A DNA stretch of 64,000 bases. Source: Cryptomeria japonica. Its lineage: Eukaryota > Streptophyta > Pinopsida > Cupressales > Cupressaceae. The stretch covers positions 231,569,733-231,633,732 of the forward strand of contig NC_081414.1 in NCBI RefSeq assembly GCF_030272615.1, given 5' to 3'. Under the pieces are notes generated by a model. That model did not search any database, was not told where the DNA came from, and worked only from the letters and a program-made list of their open reading frames with translations. The position numbers and the translations under genes were made by a program. Shown in pieces: positions 56,002-64,000 of this stretch; position 1 is the first letter of the stretch, and each line of letters begins with the position of its first letter.

Positions 56002-57546
56002 TTTTTTTTATATTGATCAAAGTTGAATTACAATAAAAAAATAGTAGTCAATAGAGAAGTATTGCAAGAAAAAATATAATGGAACAATAAACCTATGTAA
56101 ACAGAGACAATACAGAGAAACCAAGAGTATGCAGTGAAGACTGAACATAGTTTTTGATTAAGTAAAAATAGGTTTTAGGGGACCTAAAACCTGATTACAA
56201 TTCGAAAGATGAGCATTAAAGAGACGAAACAAAACAGTTGCAAAACACCAGCACAAAAACCAGCAGCTAAGAAAAAGACAGCAAGAAGCCAACAAGAAGT
56301 TGGCTCCAAACCCAACATTACAAATTAATTGAAAACTTTAATAGATTCCTTGGCATTCTGAACCAAGAGCATCATCGCCTTGGCCACTTCCCTCGGGTCG
56401 TTGCTTTCCTCTCTCAGCGGGCTATCTTTCGTATTGATCTCCATCCCAGTAGTGTTCTGCCTTGTTCTGCGCCTGGGAGTCTGGTGGGTGGTGCTGGAAG
56501 TTGGAATATCATCAATGATAACCAAATTCTTATCCTGATTTTTCCTTTCCAGATGATCTACCAAAGCATTCATGTTTTGTGATGAGACTTTGAGGACCTG
56601 GAGACTATGGTTCATGAAGTTTTTTAGAGCCTTCTCGGTACGGGCAACCCGGGTGTTGATGTTGTCTTTATCCTATTCAGCCTATTCTTTCAAAGTTCTT
56701 ATAACATCCTCCAGGGGTTTCAAATCCCCTTTGATCAAATATTTTTCCAGTCAATCCTCCATCTTGATTTCCTCTTCAGCTTCACTGGTTTCCGTCTCAT
56801 CATTCTTGTTCCCAGAGTCCTTAATCAACTTATTAATCTTGTTTTCCAACTCCCTTTGTTTACTTTGCATGCTAGTAATGTTGTTGACAACCCATTTCTG
56901 GAAGTTGAAGGACTCCAGAGTATAGTTACGAGCGGTATTCAAGATGGTGTTCGCAGAATCCCTACCCTGTTCAGTGCCCACAAAGTTAGGATTTGCATCC
57001 TCCTTAGAATTCAGAGCAACATTCCTGCTGTCCGAGCCCATAGGGTTAGAGTGAGGGTTTTAAGAGTTACCCCCTTCATCCTCTTCACCAATGTTCTCAT
57101 CCTTTTCATACTCCATATCAATTTCAAAATCCTTACCTTTTTCCTCCTCCACATCACAGTGCACCTCCGTTTCCACATTATCTGTGTCAGCTCTCCCTTT
57201 TTTGTGGGTAGAGGCATTAGGCTATTCCTCATCTGAATCTGAATCGTTGCTGCTCTCAGAGATATGAGCATTCGTGATCAGAGGGTCATCTTTGGTCGCC
57301 CTAGCCTTGTCCTTCAGATGTTCATAGTTACACTTGAAGTTCAAAGCACTTCTAAAGTTGCTTGGAACAACAAACATCCTTCTCATGGAAATGTAGAAGT
57401 TAATACTTAATTTCTTCCAAAATCTTGTTGTAAGTAGCATTTATTTTCAATTGAAAATACAAAGAGACCAATTGTAACATAATGTCAACATTTCAACTTT
57501 TTGATACAAAATGTGATTAGAAAACACAGTGAAATATCTACTTTTC
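56002..57546 (-). mobile_element. 1.54-kb retroposed insertion with poly(A) and about 15-bp TSD
   Basis: Read on the minus strand it ends in poly(A) (T run at 56002-56009) after GATCAATAT. AAATTGTTTTCATAC (55987-56001) and AAATTATCTTCATAC (57547-57561) are the TSD copies, two mismatches. It splits one unit of a tandem repeat, which proves insertion. Inside are one decayed ORF and a 3' part (TTAGCTGCTGGTTTTTGTGC) of the kind seen at plant LINE 3' ends. No reverse transcriptase is present: it is either a non-autonomous LINE or a processed retrocopy. Confidence 0.78.
56325..57440 (-). pseudogene. Decayed acidic protein ORF in the retroposed insertion
   Basis: One frame runs from about 57440 to 56325 (over 350 codons) broken by in-frame stops at about 57222, 57060, 56750, 56690 and 56680. 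It reads RRMFVVPSNFRSALNFKCNY, then a Ser/Asp/Glu-rich region (SNDSDSDEE), then SFNFQKWVVNNITSMQSK and ELENKINKLIKD, a likely coiled coil, and ends RRRTRQNTTG ... NAKESIKVFN. No known domain is recognised. Stops lie at former CAG, CGA or TGG-like codons and the frame itself is unshifted, so it was coding when it inserted. Confidence 0.6.
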
Positions 57547-57630
57547 AAATTATCTTCATACTTGACAAAAGTCACAATAGACTATATACTCCCATGCAAT
57601 ATGACTTAGTCTCTACCACATCTTATTATA

Positions 57631-58573
57631 AAAATAATGTGTTTTTGTTATCCACTCCTCTTTGAACATTATAAAGTCATGGTTTTGGCAATGGGGCTGA
57701 TAAAAGACACAGGGCCATTGACCCCATATCCGAAACCTAAAGCTACCAACCTCTCATCTAAAATAATACAAATATAAAAACATTTACTTTACCTCTATAA
57801 AATATCATTCAACAAGATTTACTACAAATTCCATTTCCTCAAAATCATCTAAAGATTAAATTTAATCTTGCCCACACCTTTGAGAGATTTGTCTCCTAAA
57901 TGTGAAAAGGATTTTAAAATTGGGCCCACCGTGAAATAATCCTATGCTTTGATGCGGCTCTAGATGATGTTTTTTTATGAAATTTGTGCAACTAGATTTT
58001 CTTGTGAATGGCCCTACCGCAAATAAAGACAGAAAATGTAATATAAGTAATAATTTTACACAAAACTTGTTGAGTGATTTGTAAATATGATTATGCTTGC
58101 ACGCCCGCATGGTAGCCTTACACATGATGAAATAGGAACCTAATAATTTCATAGAGTTTGCAATACTTTTTGGTCCAAGTGGGCTTAACATGGGGAACAT
58201 GGGTATGTTGGTATTCATTATAGTAATTTTTTTTTTGTTTTGAGAAGGAAGATTTATAATATGATGTTTAATTAGTTGGTGTATTTGATTTGGGTGGAGA
58301 GCTAATCATAAAAGTTTTAGAAATATGATTTTTATAGATTTATTTGGGAATAAAATAAAAGAGGGAAAGTTAAGCAAGCAATTATATTTTTTATAGTCAA
58401 TTAATCTATTGGTATAAGGATTGTGGTTTAGTTGAACATGTATGGTTTTTTTTTGCTCGGTTGTATATTAAATATTCTAATCAATATGAGATTATTTTTT
58501 ATGTGAGAAAATTTTATAGTCATAAACACAATTTTAAGATACATAGTTTTTTAGACATATCTAACACGATGAT
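57631..58573. other. AT-rich non-coding sequence
   Basis: No recognised feature; a frame at 57862-58218 (minus) shows no family resemblance. Confidence 0.4.
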
Positions 58574-59490
58574 GCTTTTTTAGAAACTTATAAAAATGAG
58601 ATTATTTTGAAAATTTCAGTCACAAAAGAGTAGAGGGGAGGACACGCAAATAAGCATACTCGTTTGTAACCAATCAATTATTATGCTACGAGGAGGGTCA
58701 CTTTAATTGTGGCATCGCCCATTTAGCTAGTGTAGTCATAATGAAAACTTCAACTCCACCTTCGAAGGAACTTAAGCATAGGACTATAGATACTTAAACT
58801 CAAATTCCTTTTAGCTATACCATGTGCCCACATAGGCACACACACATTCAATTTCTTGTGCATCTTCCAATCTTCAAATAATTTATCATATTGGACTTTG
58901 ATCATTTAGAGGATAATTTTAATATGAGAGCACTTGGTATAAGGTGATTAATTTTAGAGAATATGGTTTCAATTTACATTATTTCCAATGTCTTTTAGTT
59001 TTTTAATAATACTTCTTTTCCTTTATGTAGGTCAACATCTAAAGGGACAATTTGCTACTATGGAAATGACTCTCTTACCAATATAATAATTGATCAAGAT
59101 TTCAAATTAATGTATTTTCTTGCTTAACTTCCCCTCACCTCTTTTTTGGGACATTTTTTTATAAGAAGCTTCATTCTACAAAATTCTTAAAAAGGCTTTG
59201 CCCTCAAGTCAAATAAATTCTAAAAAAATGTGTTGGAATTACTTTTAAAATTAGAAATCCTTACATATACATCTAAAACATTAATTATGCATTTGTTAGA
59301 AGGGCATTGTCTACAACTACATAAACAATCCAATATACTATTGTCCTTATACCAGTGGGTGTGATGCCACAATGAAGTAGACATAACGGTTGATTGGTTA
59401 CACATGAATATGCTTGCTTGCTTGATCTCCTATATGCTCTTGTATAACTATTTTTTAAAATCTCATTTCTATGAGTTTCTAAAAAGTATC
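58574..59490. repeat. Imperfect inverted repeat, arms about 130-145 bp
   Basis: 58574-58716 and the reverse complement of 59363-59490 align over their length: TTTTTAGAAACTTATA / TTTTTAGAAACTCATA, AATGAGATT, TGTAACCAATCAA and ATTGTGGCATC are shared. About 650 bp lie between, without frame. Terminal bases and a TSD could not be fixed. A foldback element or two oppositely inserted copies of one repeat are both possible. Confidence 0.6.
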
Positions 59491-59567
59491 TTTCACCTCA
59501 AGCCAATACATCTAAAATAATGGATATTGGGTTTGACTCAACAAATAAAATATCATCATATCATATC

Positions 59568-59660
59568 TGTTAGGAATAGGTATTGTATACCTTGCATAAC
59601 ATGAATTAATGTACTAATGTAAAATAAATATTTGTTTGTGATGCAACCTAGATCGTGTGT
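59568..59660 (+). repeat. LTR-head remnant related to the LTR at 63082
   Basis: TGTTAGGAATAGGTATTGTA and TACCTTGCAT match the start of the LTR at 63082 (TGTTGGGAAAATAGGTGTTG, CACCTTGCAA), with weaker similarity for another 60 bp. No matching end was found. Confidence 0.45.
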
Positions 59661-60739
59661 TTAGCCACATTTATTATTTATGGGTCATCTTGTAAAGTGG
59701 TATGTAACATTAAGTTAGATATTCTATGTGTGGGTTGCACATGGAAAAATATTTAACATTGGAAAACACAGTACCAAAAAATAAATCTGGTGAAATGCAA
59801 ACTATACAACCTACACAAGCACTAGTTACTTTATTCTCCATCTATAATGTTGTTTATCCAAGACCATCCTCCCTTATGATATTCTCTCGCTAATCAATAA
59901 CACGATACCTTCTAGACACAAAAAATCTATCATATAAATAAAATAGATAATAATCATTTGAATTTTTTTAGTGATTATGAAATTTGTCATTCCGACAAAT
60001 AAACCATATTAAGTTGAACTAAATCAAAATAATCATACACAAGTTCATATCATCACTAGATAGTATTTAAACATTATTTAAATATAATGACTACCAAAAT
60101 TCATATAAATTTGTTTTACCTCCTCAAAAGTTTAACTAATTCTAATCATTTAGATATACAATATTTTGACGTACTAGAGTACATCCATAGCTTTCCCATT
60201 AGTGGACTACTTAAAATTGCTAACCATTATCATCATGTACATTATTTTTCTACTAGTCCAAGTGATGTATATAAAATTATATTTTAATTCATATTAGAGA
60301 TTGTGTATTAACGATTTGGGAAAGTATATTGAGCCTTCGATATTTGATTATTAATTGTTTATCCAATAAATATATTGAAACTAGGCTTTTATAGTTCATA
60401 GATAGACAACCTATATTCTTAATCAATAGTGCCCCTCCATTTTCATAATAAATGTATAATTCTGTAAGTTGGTGAGATCACATTCATTCTGGCTTCAATA
60501 GTCATGGCAGCACATATTAAATAAATTGATACGTGATATAAGATCAAAATAATGGAATATAATAGATTGGAAGATTTTTAAACATCTATTAGGTGAAAAA
60601 TAATCTATAGGACAATAGATCTTCTAATTTATGCTTTTTGAAGAACAAATTTTTTTCTACTAAATTTGATAACGAACTCCCTTATTTTTTCAATTATCTT
60701 ATTAAACAAATGTATGAGATTGACGCTAGATTACTTGTG
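59661..60739. other. AT-rich non-coding sequence
   Basis: No recognised coding or repeat structure. The low-coordinate part next to 60740 would be the 3' end of the LINE that follows. Confidence 0.4.
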
Positions 60740-62130
60740 TGATTCACTTGAATACCATTGTAAGCTTTACATTCCAAAATGAAGTGTTTTTTCTACTTCT
60801 ACTACCCCATCTATGCAAAAGACACAAACTCTCCATTCCCAATAATTATTTTGGTATTTTTCATCTATTCATTTCACACGAAAGAAGATGCAAATTAGCC
60901 CTTAATTGAATGATGACAGTCTTTTCTCTCTAAGGGATATTCTCCCATTAATTGGTCATTTCTTGATTGTCAAAAGATGGTTTAAATTCCTCAAGGTAAT
61001 ATTTCTTATTTCTCCCTAACATTTTTCTCCACATAAATTTGTGAAACTTATCTCCAACAAACACCTTCCTCTCTTTGCTACTATTAGGGCATACATTCAA
61101 TAAAATATAATATTTGTCCATCCACTTGCTATTTTGTACTATCCATGATTTTTTTCTCACTTAGAACATCTCTAAAGGTAACCTTGAGCCATCTATTTGC
61201 CTCCAGTTGCTCTATTTTTCAAATATACTAAGAGATTCACCATGGCAGTAGATTCTATAGGAATTGTACTTGTTTCAACTAGAATAGTCTCATGAGGGAC
61301 CATAGTTTTTACTTTGAATTTACTTGTGATTATAAATTTTTGGATTCTCTTTACTCCTTACATATGATGTTTGAAGTGTTGCCATCTCGCATTTCACACC
61401 CATACATTCCTATCTAAATTATTAGTACTTTGAATATAATTTAAAATATTTTTTCAATTCCATAGTTTGACCTCTTTGCATCTATTTTGAAAGGCAAAAA
61501 GTGCTCCCCAACCTCCCAAAATTCTCTTCCTTCTAAAGTTTCACAACTAAGCTTGTTGGTGAAGTTAATTCAATAGTATTTATACTTTATTACTTCTTCT
61601 ACAATGCTTAGGTTCATAAATCAAATTATGATTTCTTATTTTTCTTGAAAAAGATCATTACTCTTGATCTTAATGATGTTGACTAACATACCTATTTTTT
61701 TGCAAAGATTACTCAAGAACATTTATAATGTTCTTATAATTAATATAGAATTACCAATATATAAAAGAAATCCAACATCATATTTTTGAACTTAATCCCC
61801 ACTTCAATAATCTCACTTTGTCTAAATTTGAATCTAAATAATATTTAAAAACAATTACATGCATTTGAATGCTAAACATCACTATCTTTAAAAATAAAAT
61901 CCAATCAACTACCCTCCATTGCTAAAGTATTTTTATATTCCTTAGGTACATTCTCACTAAATCATTTAATCATTTCAAGTTAAAATATAACATTGATTTT
62001 TTTTTATATTCAAACTTGGATGCTCCTCATGCATAATACAAACAACAATATTATTTTATCATAAAGTATGTTCCCAAGTTGATACCACATATTCCCATCA
62101 CTAAAATCACAAATATTATTGTTTAATACC
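60740..62130 (-). pseudogene. Decayed LINE ORF2: RT C-terminal part to zinc-binding end
   Basis: Reading down the minus strand: VNIIKIK (about 61690), YKYYxIDF, IGMYGCEMR, KSKWMDKYYILLN (about 61110), KYYLEEFKPSFDNQEM, VIIQLRANLHLLSCEM and RVCVFCIDGVVEVEKTLHF (about 60830). This is the order of a plant/animal LINE ORF2 C-terminus (CEVWG, AIAQLRTGSH, CxxC...HFLLxC motifs). Many stops and frameshifts occur and the catalytic YADD-type box is not identifiable upstream. It is old and dead. Confidence 0.65.
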
Positions 62131-62639
62131 CAAAACAATTCCTTATGGATTTGATCTCCTCACTATGGGATGCTTTTTTAACATAAAGTGAGGACATTTA
62201 TCATTTGTTTCCATTTCGTGGCAAACTAAAAAGGAAAAAGCCATAAGATTTTTTTTATTGAATAATAATAAAAAAATATTAAAAAAAACCATAAGTTGAA
62301 TAAAAGTAATAATGATGCTTTGCAATGAAGCTATGTAGTTTCGTGATTAGGAAATATCACTACTGAAGGAAATATAAATATTGCTTTTAGAGTAAGAGAC
62401 CTCTTATGATTATCAATTTGTTCCTTAATCATATTATTACTATTACTATAGTATAGGAAAGTATTGGAATACAATATATATCCATTAATAAATAACTTTA
62501 TTAAGTAAAGTAGACATTATAAAAGGCGTATAATGTATTGTCTTTTTTAAATTTATATGTTCAAGTTCTTAAGGTTTTGTAGGTTAATTAAATTGTGTAA
62601 AATGATATTTATTTCATCTAATTTTTCAAGATATGTTAT
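62131..62639. other. AT-rich non-coding sequence
   Basis: Possibly the decayed upstream part of the LINE; nothing is recognisable. Confidence 0.35.
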
Positions 62640-63081
62640 TTGATTTTAGGAGGGATCTTTGAGTTCAACTTTTGACACTTCTCCTTCTTTAGTAATTTGG
62701 AGTACACTTGGGACAAATGATACCTCCCTTCATAATATGGACATTCCTAAGCACATTTATAATGACAAGAATTAATCTTGTTCTACTTTGGATGATGAGA
62801 GTGATGGTGAAGATCATCATCCCTCCTCTCCTAGTCATCATTTTGAGGATGCAACATATCCTCTTGACTTTCCTATCTTTGGTCCTCAATGGGATAAATA
62901 GATATTGTAGTTTGCATTAAATTTGGTTAGGGATCCTTTAAACACTATGTATAATTAGTCATAGTTCTAGACACCACCTGATGTTAACCACTTTCTCTTG
63001 TAATCCATAATACTTTAAAGACATATTTGACATTCCTGAGTGGGATGCCATTGTGTAGGAGACATGCAATTGCCTTACAAG
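62640..63081 (+). pseudogene. Old copia Pol remnant (integrase-RT junction), cut by the LTR at 63082
   Basis: Frames with DDESDGEDHHPSSPSHHFED, then LVRDPLNT and DIFDIPEWDAIV resemble the variable linker and the RT start (EWD.AM..E...L) of plant copia Pol. Several stops and frame changes. The RT part stops abruptly at 63081, where an LTR begins. Confidence 0.5.
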
Positions 63082-63949
63082 TGTTGGGAAAATAGGTGTT
63101 GTACACCTTGCAAAATAATGTTTATAATTATAATATTCTATATTATTATGTGAGTTGCAAATCCATCGGCGATATGTATATGTTAGCAAAACCCCACCCC
63201 CTGGTTTGTCTATGTCCACCAACTGCCCCACTCTCCCGTGGTTGGTGTTGGAACTCTCCTCGCTCTAGATTGGGGCTAGGACGCTCTTGAGTGCCCCAAA
63301 GGGGGGTGACTCAATATGTTGTTGTCTGTGGGCCTGGTTGGGAAGTAGTGTTCCCGCCAGGCCCTAATCTCAATCTAGCATGGGCGTGTAAAGTGTTGAG
63401 ATTCACATGGAATATTACCGGGGCCACTTGATGAGTTGTATTGTAACATTGAGATATATTATATTATAATTATTTAATATTGAGGAAAGTAATTTAATAA
63501 TGTACCCAATACTAGATTTGGGGTTAGTAGGGTAGTTAGCCCATGGTTTTGATGTAATATCACTTGCTCGTTTTGTGGGAGCTTGTGTCTATAAATGCAA
63601 CCACGAGGGTAGTTGTTTGGGTTAGCAAGGTTTAGCATTTGTGAAGGTTGGAAGCATGGCATGAGATGCACAATTACATGCTTGTTCACATGGACTGCTT
63701 GTTGATGGCTAGGATTTCAAAAACTTTCATGGTTGTATCTGTAATGTTGTATTGTTGATAATACATGGTGATAGATGCTTTTGGAGGCTGGGTTTTTCCC
63801 TCGTGAGAGTTCTCCTAGGGTGTATCTTGTTTCAAATTTGATGGGTATGTTGTCTATTCTTTACATATGGATTATATGTGTTTATTTGATTGATATCTCA
63901 ATTGGGTTATGTGAAAATTGTCACATGTATGGCAACAAGTTTCCTTTCA
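63082..63949 (+). repeat. 5' LTR of a plus-strand LTR retrotransposon (868 bp)
   Basis: Starts TGTTGGGAAAATAGG, ends TTCCTTTCA. A PBS follows after two bases. It contains a GC-rich part with two strong hairpins (63264-63299 region and 63330-63364), a TATAAATG promoter at 63590 and a U5 motif CTGGGTTTTTCCC at 63790. The element continues beyond the window. The left flank is ACAAG. Confidence 0.8.
63590..63597 (+). promoter_or_regulatory. TATA box of the LTR at 63082
   Basis: TATAAATG about 360 bp before the LTR end, in the expected U3/R position. Confidence 0.5.
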
Positions 63950-63951
63950 AG

Positions 63952-63963
63952 TGGTATCAGAGC
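63952..63963 (+). other. Primer binding site of the right-edge LTR element
   Basis: TGGTATCAGAGC two bases after the LTR terminus; tRNA-Met type, so a copia-like element is most likely. Confidence 0.88.
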
Positions 63964-64000
63964 TATGGTTTATGGTGTTATAACACTAGGAGTTGAATCT
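63964..64000 (+). other. Start of the internal region of the right-edge element
   Basis: Thirty-seven bases of untranslated leader. The Gag start is not yet reached at the window edge. Confidence 0.6.

Larger units (their letters stand above)
55791..57630 (+). repeat. About 65-bp tandem repeat split by a retroposed insertion
   Basis: Units starting near 55791, 55857, 55921 and 55985 share TTRRGTTGTCTT, then a TACAAATGTCACAATAGAT-like part and TTCATG or CTCATG. The fourth unit stops at TTTTCATAC (56001) and resumes after the insertion at 57547 with TTCATACTTGACAAAAGTCA. Confidence 0.7.

Noticed and set aside
57011-57271. Arg/Lys-rich frame overlapping the retroposed ORF
   Set aside because: It is the alternate frame of the acidic region (GAA/GAT-rich DNA read out of frame).
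62143-62325. Transmembrane-like small ORF
   Set aside because: Hydrophobicity comes from T-rich DNA; no start context or conservation evidence.

Overview
The window is eukaryotic plant nuclear DNA. Two Ty1/copia elements prime from a tRNA-Met-type site (TGGTATCAGAGC). Plant LINEs, hAT-type MITEs, a piece of plastid rpoB and single exons of plant-like genes with GT/AG borders are also present. The very low gene density, the many decayed nested retroelements and LTRs of 3.3 to 4.3 kb suggest a large seed-plant genome, possibly a conifer; that placement is an inference. No intact host gene lies wholly inside the window.

Layout. 1-4981: the 5' part of a decayed minus-strand copia element, inserted next to the PBS of an older plus-strand LTR element (4982-5038). 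5141-8959: a decayed coding remnant, then one minus-strand exon of a GDPDL-type glycerophosphodiester phosphodiesterase (7120-7472). 9024-34595: a nest of giant LTRs with TGTTG...CAACA ends and no recognisable internal domain. They are LTR A (9024-13391), LTR C (14735-22368) with LTR B (15117-18414, TSD CTACC) inside it, and LTR D on the minus strand (24630-34595, TSD GTTGG). LTR D is split by a full-length copia element (25292-31415, TSD GACAT). LTR B carries a fragment of plastid rpoB; LTR D carries a 131-bp hAT-like MITE and a recent 166-bp triplication.

34981-38673: a miniature LTR retrotransposon (TRIM-like) of only 334 bp once its insertion is removed: two 135-bp LTRs, a 64-bp internal part, PBS, PPT and TSD CCTTT. 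Each LTR contains a tRNA-like sequence with Pol III box A and box B. Its 3' LTR is split by another giant solo LTR (F, minus strand, 35246-38599, TSD AGCTC). Removing F leaves two LTRs of exactly equal length.

38674-47110: remains of a Ty3/gypsy element (retropepsin region, LTR 3' end), a 739-bp hAT-like element, a decayed L1-type LINE, and on the minus strand a first exon with a signal peptide behind a CpG-richer, G-box-containing upstream region. 47111-62130 is AT-rich, with local tandem repeats, a LINE-tail insertion, a 1.54-kb retroposed insertion carrying a decayed acidic ORF, an inverted repeat and a decayed LINE ORF2. 62640-64000: an old copia remnant broken by the 5' LTR and PBS of another LTR element that runs off the right edge.

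Almost everything here is mobile-element sequence. Insertions were ordered by target-site duplications read by eye; similarity to known families is from memory of motifs, and no database search was run.
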